Assembly (NCBI GenBank): GCA_051657165.1
Contig: JBOFKD010000074.1
Coordinates: forward strand, 1 to 43,099
Reading direction: 5' to 3'
From: UBA7332 sp051657165
GTDB lineage: Bacteria > Bacteroidota > Bacteroidia > Bacteroidales > UBA7332
Length of the DNA stretch: 43,099 bases
The notes beneath the pieces are model-generated. The model was not told the DNA's origin. It was given only the letters and a program-made list of their open reading frames with translations, and did not search any database. Position 1 is the stretch's first letter; each line of letters begins with the position of its first letter. Positions 25,529-33,797 of this stretch are shown piece after piece. Both the position numbers and the translations under genes were made by a program.

Positions 25529-27964
25529 ATGCAATTAAAAAAGATAATTAGTTTATTTACCCTACCACTGTTTGTATTTACCATAGCCTGCAAAGATGAT
25601 CTTACAGAAGAGACAGATAGTAAGGATGGTGTTATTCATTTCAGTGTAAATCTACCACCCGCGGATCAGACAAAAGGAACTCCCGTAAACAATGTAACTG
25701 ACACTGCTTTTAACACCATTGGGATTTTGGGTTATCATACTTCTGTTGATTTCGAAAAGAGTTCAAACCCGACTTCTTCATTTTTAGCCAATGAAATTGT
25801 ACGGAAGACAAAAACCAATATCTGGAATTTTGATAAAATACATTACTGGCCACAAAAAGGTGTCGTCTCCTATTTTGCTTACGCTCCGTTTGCATCGCCT
25901 GAAAATGGCATCTCGATCACAGAGCTACAGAATGAAAATCCGGTATTAACTTATCAAGTACCTCATGAAGTGGAAAAACAACCCGACCTTATGGTTGCTA
26001 CTCCTCAATTCAATAAATATAAAGAAGTAATACCACTCAATTTCACTCATGCTCTTGCCTGCATTGGATTTGATGTCAGCGGAGAAAACATACTTATTGA
26101 TTCTATTGGAATACGTGGAGTGTACACCAGCGGTACCTTAAATCTGACCTTAACTGATAATACCCCTTTATGGAGTAACCTGACAGGAGTAACCGATAAG
26201 TTTTATAAAGTAGGATTAAAAGAAAACCCAATGGCAACAAACCCATCATCTAATGTCATGGCGACTAACGGATATTTAATGATGATACCCCAAACTCTTG
26301 GAGATGATGCTGCCATCATTATTAAATTCAAAGGAACAGATCCTAAAATAATACCTTTAAAAACAGCCGGTACAACTCAATGGAGAGCCGGAGACAAATA
26401 TATCTACACACTAAAAGAAGGAACTTATAACTTTGAAGTAATACCTGAAACAACGACTTTTGACTATTTTGGAGGAAAGAACGCTCTAAATATAAAAAGT
26501 ACTTATACCTCTCAGGCCGGATTAACTCAGAATCTCGGATGGAAAGCTGAAATAATATCATCCTCTCCTCAGAATACATACTGGACTGGTAATTTCCCGG
26601 ATTTTAATAGCCCGGATGGAAAAAATACCTCTTTCAGTTTTGCTATAAATCCGGCACCTTACACAACCATATCACCTATTGATCTCAGGTTACAAAAAGC
26701 TGATTCAATTCCTTATGCGCATATAAAAGATCTTTCCTGGATTAACGGCTCCTGTACAACCGCGAACTGTTATGTAGTCAATGCTCCGGGATGGTATAAG
26801 TTCCCTTGCTGGGTTATGGGTAATGCTATCTCTGAAAGTCCCACAGGAACAACAATAAATAATAGTAGTTGTATCAGTAGTACGGCTCCCTATTATCAGA
26901 ATTATCTTGGACAAAATATTACCGGCATGAGTTCTCTTCAATTAAATGTCAGTAACTCATCGCCCCAGCTATACTGGAGTGATGCACCGGGATTAATATC
27001 AGACACAAGAATCTCAGAGGATAATAAATTTATTGAGTTCTACGTATCTCCTGAGACTATACGTCAGGGAAATGCCCTGATTGCTATCAAGAAAGACAAC
27101 AAGGTGATGTGGAGCTGGCATATATGGGTCACTGACTGGAAACAGGGAACAAAGAACCAGACTATTGGAAACGGAAATCCGGATATAATGCCTTTTGCTA
27201 TCGGAAGATGTTCTGCGGCGACTTATAATTATGGATTACGTACCATCACTATCCGTTTTACTCAAAACACAAGTAACATAACCAAGGATATTACCATTAC
27301 TCAACAAGCATCAACAGTTACTTATGGAGAGAATGCGCCTTATTATCAGTGGGGCAGAAAAGATCCGATGTTAGCTTCAAATGGTCTGGATGATGCAAAA
27401 TATAAAATTTGTTTTGGAGATATACCTTACCGGATTTCCGAAACTGTAACCCCTGTTAATCTGAATCAGGGTATACTTAATCCTAACATATTTTATTGCT
27501 CTACAGCTTTCCCCGAAAACTGGGAAAATCCTATAAATATCCATTTATGGGGAGATGGTCAAACAACCGAATCCATCTGGAAAACAATATATGATCCATC
27601 ACCTGCCGGTTATCAGATTCCACAATTGAATACCGTTTTTGCTATTCTAGCTATGCCTTATCAGTTTATTGATAAACCAATTAATGGCTGTCAGTTTTCT
27701 CCACTTAAAAACGGAGAATATAGCCTATTCTTAGCAGCAAACGGAGGTCTGGGACCGAAGGATGGTAATATATTCAGCTCGATAAGCCCTGAAAAGGGAG
27801 GCTACTACTGGAGTAATAGTAATTTCTATTGGGATAATACTACGATCGGAAGTAAAAATACATTCCTGAATCTTATATTCTCATTAAAGAGAGACTCTAA
27901 CCCTGTATATTATCAGGTAAACCCAAGTGCAAGCGGACTTAATATCTGTGCATCTGTCCAGTAA
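25529..27964 (+). CDS. Fimbrillin-like/tip-like fused lipoprotein
   Basis: 811 residues, lipobox Cys21 (FVFTIAC). Residues about 25-300 are fimbrillin-like: YWPQKGVVSYFAYAPFASPE near 106-125, QPDLMVATPQF and LNFTHALACIGFDVS, closing with AGDKYIYTLKEG. The rest matches the tip-type module: TTANCYVVNAPGWYKFP, then MWSWHIWVTDW from about 527, YYQWGRKDPM at 605, and WKTIYDPSPAGYQIP. Both parts have counterparts in the left operon as two separate, overlapping genes. Likely an exported pilus adhesin or tip. First gene of the right operon, 18 bases before the DUF3575 gene. Confidence 0.78.
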   Translation: MQLKKIISLFTLPLFVFTIACKDDLTEETDSKDGVIHFSVNLPPADQTKGTPVNNVTDTAFNTIGILGYHTSVDFEKSSNPTSSFLANEIVRKTKTNIWNFDKIHYWPQKGVVSYFAYAPFASPENGISITELQNENPVLTYQVPHEVEKQPDLMVATPQFNKYKEVIPLNFTHALACIGFDVSGENILIDSIGIRGVYTSGTLNLTLTDNTPLWSNLTGVTDKFYKVGLKENPMATNPSSNVMATNGYLMMIPQTLGDDAAIIIKFKGTDPKIIPLKTAGTTQWRAGDKYIYTLKEGTYNFEVIPETTTFDYFGGKNALNIKSTYTSQAGLTQNLGWKAEIISSSPQNTYWTGNFPDFNSPDGKNTSFSFAINPAPYTTISPIDLRLQKADSIPYAHIKDLSWINGSCTTANCYVVNAPGWYKFPCWVMGNAISESPTGTTINNSSCISSTAPYYQNYLGQNITGMSSLQLNVSNSSPQLYWSDAPGLISDTRISEDNKFIEFYVSPETIRQGNALIAIKKDNKVMWSWHIWVTDWKQGTKNQTIGNGNPDIMPFAIGRCSAATYNYGLRTITIRFTQNTSNITKDITITQQASTVTYGENAPYYQWGRKDPMLASNGLDDAKYKICFGDIPYRISETVTPVNLNQGILNPNIFYCSTAFPENWENPINIHLWGDGQTTESIWKTIYDPSPAGYQIPQLNTVFAILAMPYQFIDKPINGCQFSPLKNGEYSLFLAANGGLGPKDGNIFSSISPEKGGYYWSNSNFYWDNTTIGSKNTFLNLIFSLKRDSNPVYYQVNPSASGLNICASVQ

Positions 27965-27982
27965 CAATTAAACAACAATATA

Positions 27983-28618
27983 ATGATACAGCATAATATA
28001 AAATCCTGGTTGATTGCAGTTACCGGATTTCTGCTTTCTTCAGGTTTATCAGCACAGGAAATAAACACAAGCAATGATGGAATTCAGAGCATTTCTGTCA
28101 AGACAAATATATTATATGATGCAGCTATGATCCCGAATTTAGGGGTTGAAATTGCCTTTCCTCAACAGTGGACGTTAAATGGTAGCTGGAATTACGCATG
28201 GTGGAGTAATAACATGAAACACCGGTACTGGCGAACCTACGGAGGAGAACTCGAAGCTCGCAAGTGGTTTGGGAAACACTCAGGTCAATACCCTTTACGC
28301 GGACAACACTCCGGTCTCTTTCTAATGGCCGGAACTTATGACTTTGAAAAGGGACATACCGGATATATGAACGATCTCTATTTCGGGATTGGAGTATCAT
28401 ACGGATACGCACTTAAGTTAAATCAAAATCTGTCTCTTGATTTTGTATTAGGCGTCGGATATTTGTGCGGTACTTATCAGAAATACCAACCTCAGGATGG
28501 AAAATATTGCGTAATTGACACCAGAAACCTAAGCTATTTCGGACCAGTAAAAGCCGAAATATCTCTTGTCTGGACTATTGATAATAGATTGAATAAAAGA
28601 AAAGGAGGTAACAAATGA
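27983..28618 (+). CDS. DUF3575 family protein (right operon)
   Basis: 211 residues, signal peptide about 1-25 (ending GLSAQE). The DUF3575 opening strand reads SVKTNILYDAAMIPNLGVEI, followed by aromatic amphipathic strands (WTLNGSWNYAWWSN, YGGELEARKWFGKH, GIGVSYGYALKLNQNLSLDF) and an end typical of the family, PVKAEISLVWTID. A small outer-membrane barrel is inferred. The stop overlaps the DUF5119 start by 4 bases. Confidence 0.82.
   Translation: MIQHNIKSWLIAVTGFLLSSGLSAQEINTSNDGIQSISVKTNILYDAAMIPNLGVEIAFPQQWTLNGSWNYAWWSNNMKHRYWRTYGGELEARKWFGKHSGQYPLRGQHSGLFLMAGTYDFEKGHTGYMNDLYFGIGVSYGYALKLNQNLSLDFVLGVGYLCGTYQKYQPQDGKYCVIDTRNLSYFGPVKAEISLVWTIDNRLNKRKGGNK
28601..28609 (+). promoter_or_regulatory. 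Strong Shine-Dalgarno-like site before the right DUF5119 gene
   Basis: AAAGGAGGT lies 5-6 bases before the ATG at 28615. It is inside the codons for Lys-Gly-Gly of the preceding gene, so it may be coincidental, but the spacing is ideal and unusual for this window. Confidence 0.4.
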
Positions 28619-29550
28619 TCAGAAATCACTATATCATTTGCGCAATAATACTTATATCTGTCTTTTTTAATGCGTGCCGAAACAAAGAAATCTGTCCGGA
28701 ATGCGAAAATGAAACCGGTATATTTGTCAAATTTGACTGGAAAAAAGCGAAACATATTCCTGAAGGAATGACCGTATTATTTTATAATATGGGCGGTGAG
28801 TTAGTTTACACCTTCAATAATGTTCCTCCTGATGGCGAACTTGTCAGAATTGAATCAGGTAAATACCGAATTGCCTGTTATAATAATGATACGGAGTATG
28901 TACAATGGAGTGGACAAAATAAATTGGATAGTCTTCAGGTACAAACCCGTAAATCTCAGAACATAATTCCGAAAACTGACAAAAAAACATCAAAAACGGA
29001 TGACGAACTTATCGTTACTTCTTTTGACTACCTGTGCGGCGATGTGTTATATGAAAAAGATGTACATCCGAAGTCAAATACAGAACAATATATTGTGCTC
29101 ACACCGGAAGCTCTGCTGGACAGATATACTTATGAAGTCAACAGTCTGAAAAATGGAAAATACATTTCAAAAGTATTAGCATCTTTATCCGGTTTATCCC
29201 AACGACTATTCTTATCTCACCCTGATTACCAGAACGGAATTGTAACGATGCCATTCTTTAATAACGAATTGGAGAACCATGAACTTTCTGCAGTTGGGTC
29301 AATGCTCAATCTCGGTGATTATAACTCTTATACCAATAAAAATATTCTGACATTATATATATGGAGTCCGGGAGGAAATCTAAAAGCCTCATTCGATGTA
29401 TCTGATCAGGTCCGTAATGCACCCGACCCACACAACGTACATATAATCATTAACACCAGTATTGTCGTTCCTCCTCCGATTGAAGGAGATGAAGGTATTG
29501 ATCCTTCTGTTGATGAATGGAAAGACATTACATACGATGTAATATTATAA
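28615..29550 (+). CDS. DUF5119 family lipoprotein (right operon)
   Basis: 311 residues, lipobox Cys21 (VFFNAC). DUF5119 landmarks: FVKFDWKKAKHIPEGMTVLF, a GGELVYTFNN strand and GKYRIACYNNDTEYV. It ends GIDPSVDEWKDITYDVIL, closely parallel to the end of the left-operon DUF5119 protein (GFNPDVEGWEDIEVDVPMY), although most of the two chains have diverged. ATGA overlap with the DUF3575 gene shows translational coupling. Probably a pilus anchor or accessory protein. Confidence 0.8.
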   Translation: MIRNHYIICAIILISVFFNACRNKEICPECENETGIFVKFDWKKAKHIPEGMTVLFYNMGGELVYTFNNVPPDGELVRIESGKYRIACYNNDTEYVQWSGQNKLDSLQVQTRKSQNIIPKTDKKTSKTDDELIVTSFDYLCGDVLYEKDVHPKSNTEQYIVLTPEALLDRYTYEVNSLKNGKYISKVLASLSGLSQRLFLSHPDYQNGIVTMPFFNNELENHELSAVGSMLNLGDYNSYTNKNILTLYIWSPGGNLKASFDVSDQVRNAPDPHNVHIIINTSIVVPPPIEGDEGIDPSVDEWKDITYDVIL

Positions 29551-29594
29551 ACAGAGAAACTACAACTAATTAATTTAACTATAAATTTTATCTT

Positions 29595-30653
29595 ATGAAG
29601 AAGTTACTATTATTATCTGTGCTTACTGCATCTATATTGAGCAGTTGCAGCAGTGAAAATGAAGATCCGAATATTTATTCTGATCAGAATGCAATCTCAA
29701 TTGACGCATTCGCTCCTAAAATGCAAAAAGGAGCAGATGCTACCACAAACAGCCTGGCTTCCGGCATCAATATTTATGCCTACAAATCGGGAGCGCCTTA
29801 CACGACGACCCCGTTTCTAAACAATATCCTGTTTGAGAAAAAAGATCAATACTGGGTATCCACTCCTCTGACTTATTATTGGCCCTCCTATCCTCTTGAT
29901 TTCTATGGATTCTATCCGAAAGACGTGAAACCATCAGATGTGGCAGAACCTACTAAGTTCAGTTATACAGTTAATCCGGATGCGGCTAAAGAATCGGATG
30001 TTGTGGTATCAACCATTGCTAATCAGACAAGAGAAGTTGTGCAAATGCAATACCACCATGCTTTATCTAAAGTCAGTTTCATTATTACTTCAGCTGCCAG
30101 TTCTGGTCTGAATGTATCCGTAAATTCAATTGCCGTTACTGATATCCCTATGAATGGTAATTTTGAATTAAACAAAACAGCCACTGCTGTTCCTGATTTC
30201 TTTACAGTATCTGGTCAGAGTGGCAACAATACGGCTACAGTAACTCCTGCAACTCCGGTTGTTGTTAAATCTGCTGCAACCAATGTTTCATCATCTCCGG
30301 TTTCGGGATTATTTCTTATGCCTCACACTTTAGTGAACTGGAAATATTCTGATACGAATGCATTCCCGATGAAAGGATCATATATTAATATAAACGGATC
30401 TCTTACCGGTGTTACTGACTATAGCGGTAATATTGCCATACCGATTACTACAACAGAATGGCAACCCGGATATCACTATACCTACAATATCGTATTTGGG
30501 AATGCTGGCGGTACAACCGGCGGTGGTGGTTACAATCCTGATAAAGGAACTGATGGTGGTAAAAAACCGGAACAAATTCTGATGCCTATTCAGGTGAATG
30601 TTACAGTTGATCAATGGGTTGACGTAACACCTTCTCCGGATATTGATTTATAA
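29595..30653 (+). CDS. Fimbrillin family lipoprotein, probable major subunit (right operon)
   Basis: 352 residues, lipobox Cys18 (ILSSC). Mfa_like_1 landmarks: YYWPSYPLDFYGFYPKD near residue 95, a SDVVVSTIANQT strand and MQYHHALSKVSFIIT. The closing part is YTYNIVFG, a flexible Gly-rich loop (GGTTGGGGYNPDKGTDGGKK) and the terminal strands QVNVTVDQWVDVTPSPDIDL. Single-domain form and last position in the operon suggest the polymerising pilin. Palindrome array A begins only 18 bases after its stop. Confidence 0.82.
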   Translation: MKKLLLLSVLTASILSSCSSENEDPNIYSDQNAISIDAFAPKMQKGADATTNSLASGINIYAYKSGAPYTTTPFLNNILFEKKDQYWVSTPLTYYWPSYPLDFYGFYPKDVKPSDVAEPTKFSYTVNPDAAKESDVVVSTIANQTREVVQMQYHHALSKVSFIITSAASSGLNVSVNSIAVTDIPMNGNFELNKTATAVPDFFTVSGQSGNNTATVTPATPVVVKSAATNVSSSPVSGLFLMPHTLVNWKYSDTNAFPMKGSYININGSLTGVTDYSGNIAIPITTTEWQPGYHYTYNIVFGNAGGTTGGGGYNPDKGTDGGKKPEQILMPIQVNVTVDQWVDVTPSPDIDL

Positions 30654-30670
30654 TCTAAAGCAGTTTCTTA

Positions 30671-30750
30671 ATCTCTTAAGCACCTCATAAAATTCTCTTA
30701 AGTGAATTTCCGGTTTCTCTTAAGAGAATTTCAGAAATCACTTAAGAGAA
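30671..30750. repeat. Array A: four 14-bp palindromes at a 22-bp period
   Basis: Units start at 30671, 30693, 30715 and 30737: ATCTCTTAAGCACC, TTCTCTTAAGTGAA, TTCTCTTAAGAGAA, ATCACTTAAGAGAA. The third is a perfect palindrome and gives the consensus. Spacers are 8 bases (TCATAAAA, TTTCCGGT, TTTCAGAA). The CTTAAG cores are exactly 22 bp apart. Confidence 0.9.
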
Positions 30751-30776
30751 AATTCACAACCGAATAAGCGTGTTAT

Positions 30777-30854
30777 TTTGCAGGTAGCAAACTGAAATTT
30801 GCAAGTAGCAAAATAAGTTTTGCAAGTAGCTAATTTAAGTTTGCTACCTGCAAA
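30777..30854. repeat. Array B: four 15-bp dyads at a 21-bp period
   Basis: Units start at 30777, 30798, 30819 and 30840: TTTGCAGGTAGCAAA, TTTGCAAGTAGCAAA, TTTGCAAGTAGCTAA and, inverted, TTTGCTACCTGCAAA. The fourth is the exact reverse complement of the first. Spacers are 6 bases. A single GCGTTTAAGACGC dyad follows at 30864-30876. Confidence 0.88.
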
Positions 30855-30903
30855 ATATTTAATGCGTTTAAGACGCAAAACAACCGGACATATATATAAA
30901 ACA

Positions 30904-30949
30904 AAATGGTAATTTTCACTACTCTTTTAAGTAGTAAAAATTACCATTT
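30904..30949. terminator. Bidirectional terminator between the right pilus operon and the DUF4377 gene
   Basis: AAATGGTAATTTT-ACTACT pairs with AGTAGT-AAAATTACCATTT. The two flanking genes are convergent, so it should serve both. T-rich or A-rich sequence flanks each side. Confidence 0.8.
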
Positions 30950-30971
30950 CTATTTCTCATAAAGAAAGCTC

Positions 30972-31331
30972 TTATTTAGCAGCTTCTTTTGAAATAACCT
31001 TCACGAGTTTATAATGGATTGTAGAGGCATCAGCAGGAACAGATTTCGGATCCAGTTCTTCTTTTTCAACTTCCAGTACATACACATATCCCGGTTCGAA
31101 GTCAAAACCTTCAATTCCACCGTACATAGTACTCCATGTATCTTTATCCTCACCTGTTCTGTCCAGATATTTAACCTGCATACACTTCATCGGAGCTACC
31201 CCCATACAATCGATTAACTGACTGTTTACTTCGATACGCTCCTGATTTTCGTTTTTCGTACCTGTATTTGCTGCGCAGGCAATCAAAAGAAATGCAAATA
31301 GCGAAGCAACAATAAATTTCAAATGTTTCAT
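30972..31331 (-). CDS. DUF4377 family lipoprotein
   Basis: 119 residues from the start chosen here (MKHLKFIVASLFAFLLIAC), which gives a proper lipoprotein signal with Cys19. An in-frame ATG 25 codons further upstream is rejected because it lies beyond the promoter and inside the trigger factor terminator. The mature part has the DUF4377 motifs DCMGVAPMKCMQVKY, TWSTMYGGIEGFDFEPGYVY and VLEVEKEELD. Function unknown; related domains occur with META-type heat-shock lipoproteins. Confidence 0.85.
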   Translation of the reverse strand: MKHLKFIVASLFAFLLIACAANTGTKNENQERIEVNSQLIDCMGVAPMKCMQVKYLDRTGEDKDTWSTMYGGIEGFDFEPGYVYVLEVEKEELDPKSVPADASTIHYKLVKVISKEAAK

Positions 31332-31353
31332 CCGTTTCAATTTTAGTTCACGA

Positions 31354-31385
31354 CAAAGATATAAAACAAAATAAGCTGCCCCAAA
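31354..31385 (-). promoter_or_regulatory. Promoter of the DUF4377 gene
   Basis: On the minus strand TTTG (31385-31382), 20 bp, TATCTTTG (31361-31354): a perfect match to the Bacteroidetes consensus. The -33 element sits in the loop of the trigger factor terminator. Confidence 0.8.
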
Positions 31386-31400
31386 GTTGGAGCAGCTTAT
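31368..31400 (-). terminator. tig: Intrinsic terminator of the trigger factor gene
   Basis: On the minus strand ATAAGCTGCTCC pairs with GGGGCAGCTTAT and is followed by TTTGTTTTAT. It overlaps the promoter of the next gene. Confidence 0.85.
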
Positions 31401-31437
31401 TGCCATTTATATCTAAGAAATCAGATATACTTATTTA

Positions 31438-32802
31438 TTAAGCCTGAGCTTCAAACATTTTTTGGAAATCTTCCAAAGAGATGTTTTTCTCATTCAAAGT
31501 TACAAGTTCTTTAACAGTTGAGCGAACTTTGTCTTCTACTGCACGGTCGATCAAAGAGCGACGGCTCTTCTCATCTTTCAACATGTGAGCAACATAGTCT
31601 TTCAACATATCAGCCGGTACTTCAGGCATTCCGTATTGAGCGAACTGCATTTTAACCTGTGCTTCAGCAGCAGCGTTAAGATCAGCTTCTTCAACTTTCA
31701 CACCGTTAGCTTTAGCGATAGCTTCTTTAACAAGATGCCATGAAAGTTCTTTTACCATTGAAGGGTATTCAGCGTCTACAGACTCCTGAGTTTTTCCTTC
31801 GCCAGTTGCAAGTAACCAACGTTTCAAGAAATCATCAGCAAATTTCAATTCACCAACTTTATTCATGATTACTTCGCGAGCATCCATCCAGAATTTGAAA
31901 TCTGATTCAGGTTTCAATTGCTCAGCGATAACTTCACGTGTTTTAGCACGGAAAGCAGCTTCGTCAGCACATGTTCCTGCACCGTAAACAGCGTCGAACA
32001 ATTCCTGATCAAGAGCGTGAGGCATTTGACGAGTAATCTCAGTGATAGTGAAAGATACGTTTGCAGTGAAGTTTTTAGCTTCAGATTTCTCGATTTTCAG
32101 GATATGGTTCAATTCATACTCGTTTCCTTCAGTAGCAGCCTGAGGGTTGAATACGATAACATCACCTAATTTTGCACCTAAGAAATCAGCTTTAGCTTTC
32201 TCATCGCGGAAATAAGAAGGCATGATAACAGAACCTTCAGCAGTAAGACCACCTTCAACTACGTTTCCGTTTTCGTCAACCTCAACAAGGTTACCTTTAA
32301 CCATGTCACGATCTTCTACTACTTCGAAGTTAGCTGGCTGACCAAGACGCTGAGCATACATTTCGATTTGTTTGTCAACTAATTCGTCAGAAACTTCGAT
32401 GTTGTAGAAATCAACTTTATCTTCTTTAGAAAGAGTTACATTGATTTCAGGAGCAATCGCGATATCAAAACAGAATTCGAAATCTTCGTCTTTTTCGAAG
32501 TCGATTTCTTTTTGTTCTGTTGTATTTGGAAGTGGTTCTCCCAAGATATTTAGTTTAGTCTCACGGATATGTCCGAAAAGAGCTTCAGTAACAAGCTTGT
32601 TAACTTCTTCGCCTTCAACAGCTTTTCCGTACATTTTTTTGATCATTCCCATTGGAGCCATACCTTTACGGAATCCTGGAATATTTGCTTTTTGACGGAA
32701 ATTGCGCAAAGATTTTTCTACTTTCTCTGCATAGTCAGCTTTAACGATCTGAACTTTAATGATTGCGCTTACGCTGTCAATGTTTTGTTGTAAAACGTTC
32801 AT
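31438..32802 (-). CDS. tig: Trigger factor
   Basis: 454 residues. The N-terminal ribosome-binding domain has the signature region FRQKANIPGFRKGMAPMGMI (about 34-53) and continues MYGKAVEGEEVNKLV. The middle domain (about 150-260) is not clearly FKBP-like, as is usual in Bacteroidetes, and the helical C-terminal arms follow. The chaperone binds nascent chains at the ribosome exit. It has its own consensus promoter and a terminator just after its stop. Confidence 0.95.
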   Translation of the reverse strand: MNVLQQNIDSVSAIIKVQIVKADYAEKVEKSLRNFRQKANIPGFRKGMAPMGMIKKMYGKAVEGEEVNKLVTEALFGHIRETKLNILGEPLPNTTEQKEIDFEKDEDFEFCFDIAIAPEINVTLSKEDKVDFYNIEVSDELVDKQIEMYAQRLGQPANFEVVEDRDMVKGNLVEVDENGNVVEGGLTAEGSVIMPSYFRDEKAKADFLGAKLGDVIVFNPQAATEGNEYELNHILKIEKSEAKNFTANVSFTITEITRQMPHALDQELFDAVYGAGTCADEAAFRAKTREVIAEQLKPESDFKFWMDAREVIMNKVGELKFADDFLKRWLLATGEGKTQESVDAEYPSMVKELSWHLVKEAIAKANGVKVEEADLNAAAEAQVKMQFAQYGMPEVPADMLKDYVAHMLKDEKSRRSLIDRAVEDKVRSTVKELVTLNEKNISLEDFQKMFEAQA

Positions 32803-32855
32803 TTTGACGGTATATTTAATTAAAAACTATTTTTATTTTCTCAGCTAGTAGCGTG

Positions 32856-32886
32856 CAAAAATAGCTCTATTCTTTTTATTCTCAAA
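32856..32886 (-). promoter_or_regulatory. Promoter of tig
   Basis: On the minus strand TTTG (32886-32883), 19 bp, TATTTTTG (32863-32856): a perfect Bacteroidetes promoter 54 bases before the start codon. Confidence 0.85.
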
Positions 32887-32909
32887 CTCTTTTACCAAAA
32901 AAGATAGAA

Positions 32910-33785
32910 CTACCACTTCCAGGCTCTTAAATCAAGTTGCTCTTCGAGTGTTTCCTCCAGTTGATCCGGCATTGCTTCAAAGAAGTTTATCCCGGTTAAA
33001 CGCTCTACACTATCAATGGTAACAGCGTATGACTGAAGTGATTTGTTGCCTGCTTCATTACTTATAACAAAACCTATGCCTTTTTTCTCGCTGCCCACAG
33101 GATCTATTATGACTTTATAAAAATATTTAGGAATTGCAACCTGATTAGGCCCTATTCTTTTTAAGTCTTTTTCCAGCACAGGTCCCGTAGCTACTAACAG
33201 AAGGCTCTCTCTGTCAGCCCATTTACGCACCTGTTCTTCCAGTTCTTTCCAGATACCTCTGTTAAAGGCGGGTTTCTGAGGAGACATGTTCGAAAAATAA
33301 AAAGATTCTGACATCGTTTTCTGCGACCATGACATATCGGCAGCCGGTGCTAAATGTCCGCGGTCATATCCGCTCCGGCGATAATCTTCATTTCCTCCCT
33401 GAGAGAGATTTACCGCCGGATCTTTCACAAACTTATCCGAGCGCTTAATCTTTGGTGCATTCAGCTCATCACGTTCAAGCACATAGGCCACCCAGTTTGG
33501 ATTCCGGTAATCCGAATTATAGGAAACGGTATATCCTTTACGTGAGATTATCTGCTCCGAATAGCCATCCAGTGTAGGTTCCGGTAAAGTCCATTCCTCA
33601 AAATTATTATCATAGACAATCTGAGCTGGTTCGGCCGCGTGGTTTTTCAGATAGAAAAGAGCAATTGAAAGAAGAATCGATAAAACGAAAAAAGAGAGTT
33701 TATAGCCGTCCCAGAAGCTCTTTTTCTTTTTACCTCTTTTTACGGGACTTTTTCTTTTGGTTTTAGTTATTTTTTTCTTCCCCAT
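32910..33785 (-). CDS. Membrane-anchored DNA/RNA non-specific endonuclease
   Basis: 291 residues. A very basic N-terminus (about 1-23) precedes one membrane segment (about 30-47), so the catalytic part should face the periplasm or outside. The NUC domain has the catalytic motif SGYDRGHLAPAADM, His144 being the expected general base, and FYFSNMSPQKPAFNRG with the metal-binding Asn176. Family members cut DNA and RNA without sequence preference, for nutrient use or defence. It ends 24 bases before the tig promoter and begins 12 bases after a small membrane protein gene. Confidence 0.9.
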   Translation of the reverse strand: MGKKKITKTKRKSPVKRGKKKKSFWDGYKLSFFVLSILLSIALFYLKNHAAEPAQIVYDNNFEEWTLPEPTLDGYSEQIISRKGYTVSYNSDYRNPNWVAYVLERDELNAPKIKRSDKFVKDPAVNLSQGGNEDYRRSGYDRGHLAPAADMSWSQKTMSESFYFSNMSPQKPAFNRGIWKELEEQVRKWADRESLLLVATGPVLEKDLKRIGPNQVAIPKYFYKVIIDPVGSEKKGIGFVISNEAGNKSLQSYAVTIDSVERLTGINFFEAMPDQLEETLEEQLDLRAWKW

Positions 33786-33797
33786 CTTTTTGCAGCA

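Noticed and set aside
31332..31406. A 25-codon N-terminal extension of the DUF4377 protein
   Set aside because: It would put the start before the consensus promoter and inside the tig terminator, and would bury the lipoprotein signal.
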